Assembly: GCF_030406905.1 (NCBI RefSeq)
Contig: NZ_CP129137.1
Location: 3,926,001 to 3,990,000 of the forward strand
Reading direction: 5' to 3'
DNA: 64,000 nt
From: Streptomyces sp. HUAS CB01
GTDB taxonomy: Bacteria; Actinomycetota; Actinomycetes; Streptomycetales; Streptomycetaceae
The notes under the pieces were generated by a model. The model did not search any database. It had not been told where the DNA came from and worked only from the letters and a program-made list of their open reading frames with translations. Shown piece after piece: positions 19,073 to 28,344 of this stretch. Numbering within the stretch: the stretch's first letter is position 1; each line of letters begins with the position of its first letter. A program made the position numbers and the translations under genes.

Positions 19073-19927
19073 ATGCCGACTCCGCTCAACGAGCTCCCCG
19101 TCCGCCGTCTGACTCCTGCGGACCTGCAGGCCTGCGCGAACCTCTCGGAGGACCGGGGATGGCCACGTGAGGAGCACAAATGGGGACTCCTGCTCGCGGC
19201 CGGCACCGGCTACGGCATCGACGACCCCGATGCCAAGGGTCTCGTCGCGGCGTGCGTGGTGACCTCGTACGGCCCGGAACTCTCCGCCCTCGGCATGGTG
19301 CTCGTGGCCGAGCGGCACGCCCGGCGAGGTGTCGGGCGCCGGCTGATGCGGCATGTGCTCGCGGAAGCCGCCGGGACTCCCCTGACGTTGCATGCCACGC
19401 CGAACGGCCGGCCGCTGTACGAGGAACTGGGCTTCACCCATGCCGGCCGCGCCGAGATGGTCAGGGGGCGCTTCCGCCTGTCGGGTCCGGCGCCCCGGCA
19501 CGTGACCCGGCCGGCCACCGCGGAGGACCTCCCGGCGATCCTCCGGCTGGACGCGGAGGTGTTCGGCGTGGACCGTACGCACATGCTCGCCCGACTCCCC
19601 GCATTCGCCGACCAGTTGAGGGTCGCGGAGACCGACGGCGTCCTCACGGGGTATGCCGCGGCCTGGCCGAACATGGAGACCCACGTCGTCGGCCCGTTGA
19701 TCGCACGGGACACGGACACGGCCAAGTCCCTGATCGCCTCGCTCGCCGCGGGGACGGAACGTCCCCTGCGCACCGACATCGATGTGCGGCACGAGGAGCT
19801 GCTCACATGGGTGAAGGCGAACGGCCTCGAGCCGATCGCCTTCAATGCCGTGATGCTCCGCGGTGTTCCCGCTCTCCCGGGCGACTGGACCCGCCGTTTC
19901 GCACCTCTGACGGTCGCTGCGGGCTGA
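19073..19927 (+). CDS. Tandem GNAT-family N-acetyltransferase
   Basis: This 284-residue protein contains two GNAT-like halves. The first (about 1-150) holds the acetyl-CoA loop motif RRGVGRRLM and the YEELGF helix. The second (about 150-280) starts VTRPATAEDLPAIL and lacks an equally clear coenzyme motif, similar to the Acetyltransf_18 second domain. A small-molecule acetyltransferase is inferred; the acceptor is unknown. The ATG start lies four bases after the DUF2269 stop, implying a two-gene operon. Confidence 0.85.
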   Translation: MPTPLNELPVRRLTPADLQACANLSEDRGWPREEHKWGLLLAAGTGYGIDDPDAKGLVAACVVTSYGPELSALGMVLVAERHARRGVGRRLMRHVLAEAAGTPLTLHATPNGRPLYEELGFTHAGRAEMVRGRFRLSGPAPRHVTRPATAEDLPAILRLDAEVFGVDRTHMLARLPAFADQLRVAETDGVLTGYAAAWPNMETHVVGPLIARDTDTAKSLIASLAAGTERPLRTDIDVRHEELLTWVKANGLEPIAFNAVMLRGVPALPGDWTRRFAPLTVAAG

Positions 19928-19976
19928 GCCCCGGGCGGACCGGCACACACGTCCGCCCGGGGCCTCTCCGGCAGGC

Positions 19977-20408
19977 TCAGCCGGCGAGTGCCTCCAGCGC
20001 CGCCGTCGCGAAACCGTGGTCCTGCTCCGGGGCGCCTCCGCCGACACCGATCGCCCCGATGAGGCGACCGTCCCGCCGCACCGGGACACCGCCCGCGATG
20101 AAGAGGAGCGGGCGGTCGAGGGCGGTCGGCAGGGTGTGGAAGGGGCCGCCCGGCAGGACCGCGTCCACGAGGTCCGCCGTGGGCGCATCCAGCTGGAGGG
20201 CCGTGTAGGCCTTGCGGTTGCTGGTCTCACCGGCGATGAGCACGGCCTGGTCGTCCCGGCGGAAGGCCAGGGGATGGCCCCCGGCGTCCAGAACCGTGAT
20301 CGCGACGGTCGCACCGTCCGCCTCGGCGGCGGCACGGGCGGCCTCGACGAGGGCCTCGGCGTCCTGGATCGTCAGCGGAGCGACGGCGGTGGCTGCGGTG
20401 GTGGTCAT
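19977..20408 (-). CDS. GlcG/HbpS-type haem-binding-like protein
   Basis: This 143-residue protein belongs to the GlcG/HbpS (DUF336) family. TIQDAEALVEAA, VTVLDAGGHPLAF-like, SNRKAYTAL and GGVPVRRDGRLIGAIGVGGG are characteristic. Secreted HbpS binds haem, but this copy has no signal peptide. The ATG start is preceded by AGGAGAACACC, a strong ribosome site. It is immediately downstream of an MFS exporter gene in the same orientation and probably in its operon. Confidence 0.85.
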   Translation of the reverse strand: MTTTAATAVAPLTIQDAEALVEAARAAAEADGATVAITVLDAGGHPLAFRRDDQAVLIAGETSNRKAYTALQLDAPTADLVDAVLPGGPFHTLPTALDRPLLFIAGGVPVRRDGRLIGAIGVGGGAPEQDHGFATAALEALAG

Positions 20409-20505
20409 GGTGTTCTCCTGGTGCTTGCTTTCGGTGATGAGGTCGCGTCTCGGTCCCGGGCGCCGGCCGGAATCCGTGAGGGCTCCGGTGGTCGCCTCGT
20501 GTGAC

Positions 20506-21723
20506 TCAGTGAGGAGCCGCGGCGACCGGGGCCGGCTCCGAGGTGGCCGAACCCGCGACCACGCGGCTGTCCCGTCGGACGTCCCGGCGCTCAAGGGCGC
20601 TGGAGAGCACCGCCAGTACCAGCGCCGAACCGGCGAGAAGCGCGCCCACCCAGTTCGGGGCGGTGAAGCCGAGACCGGCCGCGATGACGATGCCGCCGAG
20701 CCAGGCCGCAAGGGCGTTGCCGAGGTTGAAGGCGCCGATGTTGACGGCCGAGGCCAGTGTGGGCGCCCCCGAAGCCTGGTCCAGGACCCGCTTCTGGAGC
20801 GGCGGCACGGTGGCGAAACCCAGCCCGCCGACGAGCACGATCGTGACGGCCGCCGCGATCTTGTTCTGGGCGGTGACGGTGAACAGGGCCAGCACCAGCG
20901 CGAGGGCGCCGAGCGAGACGTAGAGCAGCGGCATCAGCGCCCGGTCGGCGAACTTCCCGCCGATCAGGTTGCCGCCGACCATGCCCAGGCCGAAGAGAAC
21001 GAGCAGCCAGGTCACGGAGGAATCGGCGAAGCCGGCGACCTCGGTCATCATCGGCGTGATGTAGGTGATCGCGGCGAAGACGCCGCCGAAACCGAGCACG
21101 GTCATCGCCATGGCCAGCAGTACCTGGACATTGCGGAAGGCGGCCATCTCGTGACGCAGCCGTACCCCCTCGGGCCTGGGCTGTTCCGGAACCAGCTTGG
21201 CGACGCCCGCGAGCCCGAGCACCCCGAGCCCCGCCACGATCAGGAACGTGGCCCGCCAGCCGATGCTCTGCCCGATGAACGTGCCCAGCGGGACGCCGAC
21301 GACATTGGCGACGGTCAGGCCGGTGAACATCATCGCGATGGCGCCGGCCTTCTTCTCGGGGGCCACCAGATCGGCCGCGACGACCGAGCCGATACCGAAG
21401 AAGGCCCCGTGGGCGAGCGAGGCCACCACCCGGCCAGCGAGCATCAGGCCGAAGGCGGGGGCGAGGGCCGAGAGCACGTTGCCCACGATGAAGAGGCCCA
21501 TCAGCAGCATCAGCATCCGCTTGCGGGAGACCTTGGTGCCGAGGACGGTCATCAGGGGTGCGCCCAGGACCACCCCGAGGGCGTACCCGGTCACGAGGAA
21601 GCCGGCGGTCGGGATCGAGACCTGGAAGTCGTTCGCGACCTCGGGCAGCAAGCCCATGATCACGAATTCGGTGGTTCCGATACCGAATGCCCCGATGGCG
21701 AGGGCGAGGAGGGCGAGCGGCAT
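20506..21723 (-). CDS. MFS drug/sugar-efflux-type transporter (DHA1)
   Basis: This 405-residue major-facilitator protein has about 12 helices and begins MPLALLALAIGAFGIGTTEFV. The motif after helix 2 (LGTKVSRKRML) and the central motif GRVVASLAHGAFFG are typical of DHA1 exporters such as arabinose or drug-efflux proteins. The Ser-rich C-terminus ends after an in-frame TGA at 20506. ATG 21723 follows AGAAGG. The gene is divergent from a MarR gene across 178 bp of A/T-rich sequence, which is a classic exporter-repressor arrangement. Confidence 0.93.
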   Translation of the reverse strand: MPLALLALAIGAFGIGTTEFVIMGLLPEVANDFQVSIPTAGFLVTGYALGVVLGAPLMTVLGTKVSRKRMLMLLMGLFIVGNVLSALAPAFGLMLAGRVVASLAHGAFFGIGSVVAADLVAPEKKAGAIAMMFTGLTVANVVGVPLGTFIGQSIGWRATFLIVAGLGVLGLAGVAKLVPEQPRPEGVRLRHEMAAFRNVQVLLAMAMTVLGFGGVFAAITYITPMMTEVAGFADSSVTWLLVLFGLGMVGGNLIGGKFADRALMPLLYVSLGALALVLALFTVTAQNKIAAAVTIVLVGGLGFATVPPLQKRVLDQASGAPTLASAVNIGAFNLGNALAAWLGGIVIAAGLGFTAPNWVGALLAGSALVLAVLSSALERRDVRRDSRVVAGSATSEPAPVAAAPH

Positions 21724-21771
21724 GGGGATTCACCTTCTTGGAAGATTGCGCGTGCGCCTTACGAGCGTCGA

Positions 21772-21803
21772 CAATAATTGCAGGCGCATTTAATTGCAAG
21801 CGC
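21772..21803. promoter_or_regulatory. Putative MarR operator between exporter and regulator
   Basis: Two direct copies of AATTGCARGCGC begin at 21776 and 21792, 16 bp apart. CAATAATTG (21772-21780) is a perfect odd palindrome, and TTGCA/TGCAA form an inverted repeat over 21778-21799. The A/T-rich block stands out from its surroundings and is well placed to control both divergent genes. Confidence 0.6.
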
Positions 21804-21901
21804 GGGCTATTGCGTTTGTCGTCTACTCTTGGAGGCGCGCGCCACTCCGCAGGGGCCGAGCCCCGGCCCGCACGGACGCTCCGCGGACGGAGGAGACATC
21901 A

Positions 21902-22393
21902 ATGACAGCGACGGACCCGGCACTCACCGCACTCGCCCAGAGCTGGTGCGCGCTCTCGCTGCTGCACGGCAGGATCGAGGGCCACATCGAGCGGGCTCTC
22001 CAGACGCAGCACGATCTGAGCGTCCGCGAGTACTCGCTGCTGGACGTACTGAGCCGTCAGCACAGCGGTCCGGGCGGCCACCTCCAGATGAAGCAGGTCG
22101 CCGACGCCGTCGTGCTCAGCCAGAGCGCCACGACCCGCCTCGTCACCCGGCTCGAGGACCGTGGGCTGCTCAGCCGCTATCTGTGCGACACCGACCGCCG
22201 CGGCATCTACACCGATGTCACGGAGGCCGGCCTGGAGCTGCTCGCCGCGGCCCGGCCGACGAACGACGGTGCGCTGCGCGAGGCGCTCGACGAGGCAGCC
22301 AGAGACCCCGAGCTGGCTCCGCTCGTCCGGGCGGTCGAGGAGCTGAAGATTTCCCCTTCCACGGTTCCGGCACCGGCAGCCACCGCCGTCTGA
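21902..22393 (+). CDS. MarR-family transcriptional regulator
   Basis: This 163-residue winged-helix protein has the MarR layout: HDLSVREYSLLDVLSR, then LQMKQVADAVVLSQSATTRLVTRLEDRGLL (recognition helix), then a beta wing (DRRGIYTDVTEAG). GGAGGAGA precedes ATG 21902. Divergent transcription from the MFS gene suggests it represses that exporter in response to a small ligand. A GNAT gene follows 47 bp downstream. Confidence 0.92.
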   Translation: MTATDPALTALAQSWCALSLLHGRIEGHIERALQTQHDLSVREYSLLDVLSRQHSGPGGHLQMKQVADAVVLSQSATTRLVTRLEDRGLLSRYLCDTDRRGIYTDVTEAGLELLAAARPTNDGALREALDEAARDPELAPLVRAVEELKISPSTVPAPAATAV

Positions 22394-22440
22394 AGGATCG
22401 GGCAGCCGTTCGGCCCTCGCAGGCGCATAGGGTGCGGATC

Positions 22441-22893
22441 ATGAGCGAACTGCAGATACGGCCCGCTTCCCCGTCCGACATCCCCGCGATCGTGGCGATG
22501 CTCGCCGACGACCCGCTGGGCGCGCAACGTGAATCACTCGACGACCCGGCCCCCTACCTGGCCGCTTTCGCACGCCTCGCGGACGACCCGAACCAGCATC
22601 TCGTGGTCGCCGAACGAGACGGACGTACCGTCGGCACCCTGCAGCTCACGATCATTCCCGGGCTCTCCCGCCGAGGCGCCACCCGCTCGATCATCGAAGC
22701 GGTGCGGATCCACGCCGACGAGCGGGGCAGCGGGCTCGGCACGCAGCTCATCGAGTGGGCGGTCGAGGAGTCGCGCCGGCACGACTGCCACCTGGTTCAG
22801 CTGACGTCCGACGCCTCCCGTACCGACGCCCACCGCTTCTACGAGCGTCTGGGCTTCGAGGCCTCGCACGTGGGCTTCAAGCGGGTGCTCTGA
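22441..22893 (+). CDS. GNAT-family N-acetyltransferase
   Basis: This single-domain GNAT has 150 residues. ERGSGLGTQLIEWAVEE provides the acetyl-CoA loop (RGxGLG-like), and DAHRFYERLGFEASHVGFKR supplies the usual C-terminal strand and helix. The acceptor amine is unknown. The start is ATG 22441 immediately after GGTGCGGATC. It lies in line with the MarR gene and might share its transcript. Confidence 0.9.
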   Translation: MSELQIRPASPSDIPAIVAMLADDPLGAQRESLDDPAPYLAAFARLADDPNQHLVVAERDGRTVGTLQLTIIPGLSRRGATRSIIEAVRIHADERGSGLGTQLIEWAVEESRRHDCHLVQLTSDASRTDAHRFYERLGFEASHVGFKRVL

Positions 22894-23089
22894 CGCCCCC
22901 GGCGGCCCCCTGCTCTCGCACAGACCCCCCGACCGGGCCTCCCCCCAGTCCGACGGCACGATCCGTAGCGGGAGGCCTCGGTCCCGCCCGGGCGAGACCT
23001 CCCCGGCTGTGTCGCAGCGGCCGGTCGGGCAGCTCACTCCGCGCAGCCCCGCGCCCCTGGGTACCGGCCCGCCCCTGAGGGGGAACGGC

Positions 23090-23103
23090 GTTTCACGTGA
23101 AAC
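23090..23103. other. parS site 2
   Basis: Perfect GTTTCACGTGAAAC in the intergenic space between two convergent genes (GNAT and serine hydrolase). No reading frame is disturbed. Confidence 0.95.
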
Positions 23104-23161
23104 GGCCCCAGCTGCGCGAGACGACGGAACACGCCCGGCCACGGTGTGCGGAAGCCGACCG

Positions 23162-24544
23162 TCACAGGGGCAGGCCGCGCCAGCCCTCTTCGTCCACACC
23201 GCCGGGCACCTCGGCAGCCGGATCGTAGGGCTCCCGGGTGAAGACGAAGGAGCCCAGATCGAGATGGATCAGCCGCCCCTCCGGCCGGCGCACCGCGCGC
23301 AGCGTTTCACCCGCGAAGTACCCGTCCAATCCGGTCCATGTCCCGTCGGTTCGGGCGCGGAAACGCGAGCCCCGGCCCTGGCCCGACAGCGGGTACAGCT
23401 CGATGCCCCGGTCCTCGACGAGCTTCAGGCCGAAGGCGGAAGTCCCCCAGTACCAGGCGCCCGTCAGTTCCAGCAGCGCCTCGTCCACCTCCGGCATCGG
23501 ACGCCAGGGCTCCGGGAAGCGGGGCTCCGCCTCCACCACGATGCGGACGAGATCCGCCGCCGCGGCGGCCGGCGTGGGCCCTGACGTCGCGTTGGCGAGC
23601 ACGGTCGCGGCCACGCCCTCCTCCGCGTCCACCCACAGGCAGGCGACGAATCCGGGCAGCGATCCGGTGTGGCCGAAGAGCGTGCGCCCGTTCCTCCGGA
23701 CGATCTGAAGACCGAGCCCATAGGTGCCGTCCCAGTCCCCGGGCTCCGCAGGGGCCGACGGCGTCCGCATCTCGCGCACGGAGTCCGCGCTCAGCACCCG
23801 TTCATCGCCCTCGGTGAGAAATCCGGCGAACCGGCAGAGGTCCGCGGCGGTCGACCAGAGCTGCCCGGCCGGAGCCATCAGTCCCAGATCCTCGACCGGT
23901 TCGGGCATCACCACATCCGCCCACGGATGCACCGCCCAACCACGCGCGTGAGGGTCCTGGGGGTCGCAGGTCGTACGGTGCATCCCCAGCGGCTCCAGGA
24001 GTTCACACCGCAGCACCTCCTTCCACGGCTTCCCGCGCACCGCCTCGATCAGCGAACCCAGCAGTGTGTAGCCGGTGTTGGAGTAGTGATGCCGACGACC
24101 GGACGGATGCAGCAGGGGCTGCTCTCCGAGCACATCGGCCAGCTCCGGGCGAAGCGAGCCGGGCGTGCGCTCCCACCACGGGGCGGGGCTCTCGGCCGCA
24201 AGTCCCGCGCTGTGCGACAGGAGTTGGGCGATGGTCGCCCCGCCCACGGCGGTTCCCGGAAGGTACTTGTCCAGCGGATCGTTCAGATCCAGCAGCCCTT
24301 CGTCCCGCAGTCTCAGCACGAGCACGGCGGTGAACGTCTTGGTGAGGGACCCGATGCGGTACTGGGTGTCCGCGTCCGGCTCATGTCCCTCGGTGCAGCT
24401 GCGGGCCCCGCTCCAGGCGGGGCGCCCGTCCCGGGCGACCGCCCCGACGAGCGAGGGCGTCCGCCCTTCGGACTGGGCGACGGCGACACGGTGCAGCAGG
24501 GCGCGCTCCGTGCTCGGCAGCAGCGATGCGAAAGGTGAGGTCAT
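23162..24544 (-). CDS. Serine hydrolase, beta-lactamase/class C PBP type
   Basis: This 460-residue protein has the class C active-site triad motifs: SLTK (catalytic Ser near residue 66), YSNTGY and a late HTGS (KTG equivalent). No signal peptide is obvious, so it is probably cytoplasmic, as in many EstB-like esterases. The last 110 residues form an extra beta-rich domain seen in D-aminopeptidase-like members. Substrate unknown. The ATG is at 24544; the gene ends close to parS site 2. Confidence 0.88.
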   Translation of the reverse strand: MTSPFASLLPSTERALLHRVAVAQSEGRTPSLVGAVARDGRPAWSGARSCTEGHEPDADTQYRIGSLTKTFTAVLVLRLRDEGLLDLNDPLDKYLPGTAVGGATIAQLLSHSAGLAAESPAPWWERTPGSLRPELADVLGEQPLLHPSGRRHHYSNTGYTLLGSLIEAVRGKPWKEVLRCELLEPLGMHRTTCDPQDPHARGWAVHPWADVVMPEPVEDLGLMAPAGQLWSTAADLCRFAGFLTEGDERVLSADSVREMRTPSAPAEPGDWDGTYGLGLQIVRRNGRTLFGHTGSLPGFVACLWVDAEEGVAATVLANATSGPTPAAAAADLVRIVVEAEPRFPEPWRPMPEVDEALLELTGAWYWGTSAFGLKLVEDRGIELYPLSGQGRGSRFRARTDGTWTGLDGYFAGETLRAVRRPEGRLIHLDLGSFVFTREPYDPAAEVPGGVDEEGWRGLPL

Positions 24545-24597
24545 GCACCAGATCTATCCGACCGCCCGGTCGGGGTCGACCGCACCCCGCTCCTGAG

Positions 24598-25032
24598 TCA
24601 GTCGAGACAGAACTCGTTGCCCTCGATGTCCTGCATCACGATGCACGACTCGTTGACACCATCGGCGAGCAGGAGGCGCACGCGTACCGCACCGAGTTCG
24701 AGCAGGCGTGCGCATTCGGCCTCGAGTGCGGCCAGGCGCTCCTCACCCACGAGTCCCGTGCCGACACGCACGTCCAGATGAACCCGGTTCTTGACGACCT
24801 TGCTCTCGGGAACGCGCTGGAAGAACAGTCGCGGGCCCACGCCTGAGGGATCAATGCACGCGAACGCCGAATCCTGATGCTCAGGCGGCAGCGAGCGATT
24901 GAAATCGTCCCAGGTGGCGAACCCCTCCGGAGGCGGCGGTACGACGTACCCCAACACCTCGCACCAGAAGCGAGCGACGCGCTCCGGTTCTGCGCAGTCG
25001 AAGGTGACTTGGAACTGCTTGATCGACGCCAT
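24598..25032 (-). CDS. VOC/glyoxalase-fold protein
   Basis: This 144-residue protein has the paired beta-alpha-beta-beta-beta modules of the vicinal oxygen chelate superfamily: FQVTFDCAEPERVARFWCEVLGY at the N-terminus and VMQDIEGNEFCLD at the C-terminus. Members bind metal and act on many substrates, or confer drug binding; no specific reaction is assigned. The start is ATG 25032. It lies downstream of dnaB in the same orientation, 54 bp away, and could be in that transcript. Confidence 0.85.
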   Translation of the reverse strand: MASIKQFQVTFDCAEPERVARFWCEVLGYVVPPPPEGFATWDDFNRSLPPEHQDSAFACIDPSGVGPRLFFQRVPESKVVKNRVHLDVRVGTGLVGEERLAALEAECARLLELGAVRVRLLLADGVNESCIVMQDIEGNEFCLD

Positions 25033-25086
25033 TGGCCCACCGTAGTGGCACGTGCCGGTTCACCCGAGCCCTCGAGGGCATCGCCG

Positions 25087-26574
25087 TCAGGTCTGTGCCA
25101 TGTCGACGAAGCGCGAGTAGTGGCCCTGGAACGCGACCGTGATGGTCGCGGTCGGACCGTTTCGGTGCTTGGCGACGATCAGGTCCGCCTCGCCCGCACG
25201 CGGCGACTCCTTCTCGTAGGCGTCCTCACGGTGCAGCAGGATGACCATGTCCGCGTCCTGCTCGATGGAGCCGGACTCACGCAGGTCCGAGACCATCGGC
25301 TTCTTGTCCGTACGCTGCTCGGGACCACGGTTCAGCTGCGAGAGGGCGATCACCGGGAGCTCCAGCTCCTTGGCCAGCAGCTTGAGGTTTCGCGACATGT
25401 CCGAGACCTCTTGCTGACGGCTCTCGGCCCGCTTGGAGCCACCGGACTGCATCAGCTGCAGATAGTCGATGACGACGAGCTTCAGGTCGTTGCGCTGCTT
25501 GAGGCGCCGGCACTTCGCACGGATCTCCATCATCGACAGGTTCGGGGAGTCGTCGATGTAGAGGGGCGCCTGGGAGACATCGGGCATCCGGCGGGCGAGC
25601 CGGGTCCAGTCCTCGTCCGTCATCGTGCCGGAGCGCATGTGGTGGAGGGCGACGCGCGCCTCGGCGGACAGCAGACGCATGGCGATCTCATTGCGCCCCA
25701 TCTCGAGGGAGAAGATCACGCTCGGCAGATTGTTCTTGATCGACGCGGCCCGTGCGAAGTCCAGCGCGAGCGTCGACTTGCCCATCGCGGGACGAGCGGC
25801 GATGACGATCATCTGGCCGGGATGCAGGCCGTTGGTGAGCGAGTCGAAGTCGGTGAACCCGGTCGGGACCCCGGTCATCTCGCCACTTCGGGAGCCGATC
25901 GCCTCGATCTCGTCGAGCGCGCCCTCCATGATGTCGCCGAGCGGCAGATAGTCCTCGCTGGTGCGTTGCTCGGTGACCGCGTAGATCTCCGCCTGCGCCG
26001 AGTTGACGATCTCGTCTACGTCGCCGTCTGCCGCGTATCCCATCTGCGTGATGCGCGTGCCCGCTTCGACCAGGCGTCGCAGCACGGCACGCTCGTGCAC
26101 GATCTCCGCGTAGTACGAGGCGTTCGCCGCCGTCGGGACCGACTGGACGAGCGTGTGCAGATAGGAGGCGCCACCGACCCGGGTGATCTCACCGCGCTTG
26201 GTCAGCTCGGCGGCTACGGTGATGGGGTCGGCGGGCTCGCCTTTGGCGTAGAGATCGAGAATCGCCTGGTAGACGGTCTCGTGCGCCGGCCGGTAGAAGT
26301 CATGGCCCTTGATGATCTCGACGACGTCGGCGATGGCGTCCTTGGACAGCAGCATGCCGCCGAGGACGGACTGCTCGGCGTCGAGGTCCTGCGGGGGGAC
26401 CCGCTCGAAGCCCGGGGATCCGTCGTCCCAGGCGACGCTCTCCCTGCCGCGCTCGTGCTGCTCGTCCCGGCCGCCACGTCCGCGGCCCTCACCTCGGCGG
26501 GGGCGGGAGACGGGGAGACGGTCACCCGGACCGATGTCGGTCCAGGGCTCGTCAAGGGGCTCGGGAACGCTCAC
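25087..26574 (-). CDS. dnaB: Replicative DNA helicase DnaB
   Basis: DnaB unwinds DNA at the replication fork. This 495-residue protein has the N-terminal primase-interaction domain (about 60-160; PPQDLDAEQSVLGGMLLS) and a RecA-like core. The core includes ARPAMGKSTLAL (Walker A), VVIDYLQLM (Walker B) and the arginine-finger segment KHRNGPTATI. A charged N-terminal extension of about 55 residues is a streptomycete feature. No intein is seen. GTG 26574 is preceded by a very strong GGGAGGAGGTGG. Two perfect DnaA boxes lie in its upstream region. Confidence 0.98.
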   Translation of the reverse strand: MSVPEPLDEPWTDIGPGDRLPVSRPRRGEGRGRGGRDEQHERGRESVAWDDGSPGFERVPPQDLDAEQSVLGGMLLSKDAIADVVEIIKGHDFYRPAHETVYQAILDLYAKGEPADPITVAAELTKRGEITRVGGASYLHTLVQSVPTAANASYYAEIVHERAVLRRLVEAGTRITQMGYAADGDVDEIVNSAQAEIYAVTEQRTSEDYLPLGDIMEGALDEIEAIGSRSGEMTGVPTGFTDFDSLTNGLHPGQMIVIAARPAMGKSTLALDFARAASIKNNLPSVIFSLEMGRNEIAMRLLSAEARVALHHMRSGTMTDEDWTRLARRMPDVSQAPLYIDDSPNLSMMEIRAKCRRLKQRNDLKLVVIDYLQLMQSGGSKRAESRQQEVSDMSRNLKLLAKELELPVIALSQLNRGPEQRTDKKPMVSDLRESGSIEQDADMVILLHREDAYEKESPRAGEADLIVAKHRNGPTATITVAFQGHYSRFVDMAQT

Positions 26575-26721
26575 CGGCCACCTCCTCCCGTCCGCTCCGC
26601 GGACCTCTGCGTGGCACTCTTTTTAGGACACGGCACTGACAACACGGCAGGCCCGATTCCGCTTCGCGGCACATCGGGCGCCGGTCCACGGTAGGGCCGT
26701 CGGCACCGTCAGCCAATCTGG

Positions 26722-26730
26722 TTATCCACA
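26722..26730 (+). other. DnaA box upstream of dnaB
   Basis: Perfect TTATCCACA. It lies about 150 bp from the dnaB start, far from oriC. Confidence 0.7.
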
Positions 26731-26801
26731 GGCCGTGTGGACGACGGAGCGGATGCTGTGGAGAACCCCGCGGAACCTGTGCACGGAGCGGGGGACAGCA
26801 C

Positions 26802-26810
26802 TGTGGACAA
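26802..26810 (-). other. DnaA box upstream of dnaB
   Basis: Perfect TTGTCCACA on the minus strand, opposite in orientation to the box at 26722. Confidence 0.75.
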
Positions 26811-26998
26811 AGTCATACGTCCCATTTCGCATGGGGCCTGACCTGCACGTTTTCCGTCCACCGGCTGTGGGGGAGAAAAACTTCCCCAGCCGGATCAAGA
26901 TCAGAACAAACGGCGCACAGCAGAAGCCCCGCCCCATGATTCGGTAAGGATCACAAACTCATTGCATCGCTTACCTGTGGAAGATTAGATTGGTGCGC

Positions 26999-28336
26999 AT
27001 GACACAGGCTCCCGCGACGTCGAGATCCAGCCGCCGCCGACATGATCGCGAGATCATCGCGCTCGCCGTCCCCGCCTTCGGAGCGCTCGTCGCGGAGCCC
27101 CTGTTCGTGATGGTCGACAGTGCGATCGTGGGCCACCTCGGCACCCCGCAACTCGCAGGGCTGGGCATCGCGGCTGCGCTTCTGATGACCGCGGTCAGCG
27201 TCTTCGTCTTCCTCGCCTATGCCACCACTGCCGCAGTCGCGCGCCGCGTGGGCGCGGGCGATCTGAGCGCTGCGATCCGCCAGGGCATGGACGGCATCTG
27301 GCTGGCCCTCCTGCTCGGCATAGCGGTCGTCGCCGTCACACTGCCCTCGGCACCCTGGCTGGTCGACGTCTTCGGTGCCTCCGACACGGCGGCTCCGTAC
27401 GCGATTACCTATCTGCGCATCTCGAGCTTCGGCATCCCCGCCATGCTCGTGGTCATGGCCGCCACCGGGGTGCTGCGCGGTCTCCAGGACACCCGTACCC
27501 CCCTCTACGTGGCGATCGGCGGCTTCGCCGCGAATGCGGCCCTCAACCTCGGTCTCGTCTACGGCGCCGGCCTCGGCATCGCCGGCTCCGCCTGGGGCAC
27601 GGTCATCGCCCAGTGCGGAATGGCTGCCGCCTATCTCGTGGTCGTCATCCGGGGCGCACATCGCCACGGCGCCTCCCTGCGGCCGGACGCCGGGGGGATA
27701 CGGGCGAGCGCCCAGGCGGGTGTACCGCTGCTGATCCGTACGCTCTCGCTGCGAGCCGTCCTGCTGATCGCCACCGCCGTTGCGGCCCGTATGAGTGACA
27801 CGAGCATCGCCGCGCACCAGATCATCCTCGCCCTCTGGAGCCTCACGGCCTTCGCCCTGGACGCGATCGCGATCGCCGGGCAGGCCATCATCGGCCGCTA
27901 TCTGGGCGCCGACGACCCCGTAGGGGCACGTGCGGCATGCCGACGCATGGTGGAGTGGGGAATCGCCTCGGGCGTGGTGATCGGACTTCTGATCGTGGTG
28001 GCGCGTCCGCTCTTCATCCCCCTCTTCACCAGCGACCCCACGGTCAAGGACACCCTGCTGCCGGCCCTGCTCGTGGTGGCCATCTCCCAGCCCATCGCAG
28101 GTGTGGTGTTCGTCCTCGACGGTGTGCTGATGGGCGCCGGTGACGGCCCCTATCTGGCCGGAGCCATGCTCATCACGCTCGCGGTGTTCGCGCCGGTCGC
28201 CCTCCTGGTGCCGGCCCTCGGCGGCGGGCTCACCGCCCTTTGGGGGGCCATGGGCCTGATGATGACGGTCCGGATGGCGACCCTGTGGCTGCGGGCCCGC
28301 TCCGGCCGCTGGATCGTGACAGGGGCCACGCGCTGA
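26999..28336 (+). CDS. MATE-family efflux transporter
   Basis: This 445-residue membrane protein has about 12 helices in two similar halves. It carries the MATE segments EPLFVMVDSAIVGHLG, GVLRGLQDTRTPL and AGQAIIGRYLGADD. Family members export cationic drugs or metabolites with Na+ or H+. ATG 26999 is chosen. It lies seven bases after a good -10 hexamer with no Shine-Dalgarno, so the transcript is probably leaderless; GTG 26993 and TTG 26990 are less likely. It is divergent from dnaB and convergent with the rplI operon. Confidence 0.93.
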   Translation: MTQAPATSRSSRRRHDREIIALAVPAFGALVAEPLFVMVDSAIVGHLGTPQLAGLGIAAALLMTAVSVFVFLAYATTAAVARRVGAGDLSAAIRQGMDGIWLALLLGIAVVAVTLPSAPWLVDVFGASDTAAPYAITYLRISSFGIPAMLVVMAATGVLRGLQDTRTPLYVAIGGFAANAALNLGLVYGAGLGIAGSAWGTVIAQCGMAAAYLVVVIRGAHRHGASLRPDAGGIRASAQAGVPLLIRTLSLRAVLLIATAVAARMSDTSIAAHQIILALWSLTAFALDAIAIAGQAIIGRYLGADDPVGARAACRRMVEWGIASGVVIGLLIVVARPLFIPLFTSDPTVKDTLLPALLVVAISQPIAGVVFVLDGVLMGAGDGPYLAGAMLITLAVFAPVALLVPALGGGLTALWGAMGLMMTVRMATLWLRARSGRWIVTGATR

Positions 28337-28344
28337 CGAGCGGA

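Larger units (their letters stand above)
26575..26998. promoter_or_regulatory. dnaB-MATE divergent region with DnaA boxes
   Basis: This 424-bp gene-free region is comparatively A/T-rich. It carries TTATCCACA at 26722-26730 and TGTGGACAA at 26802-26810 (the reverse of TTGTCCACA), both perfect 9-mers. Weaker CTGTGG-containing half matches lie near 26755, 26866 and 26976. Towards its right end, TTGCAT (26962-26967), an 18-bp spacer and TAGATT (26986-26991) form a promoter for the MATE gene. The boxes are positioned to let DnaA control dnaB. Confidence 0.75.

Noticed and set aside
24877..26694. 605-residue frame opposite dnaB
   Set aside because: Shadow of dnaB; composition is Arg/Val/Asp-rich as typical of antisense frames.
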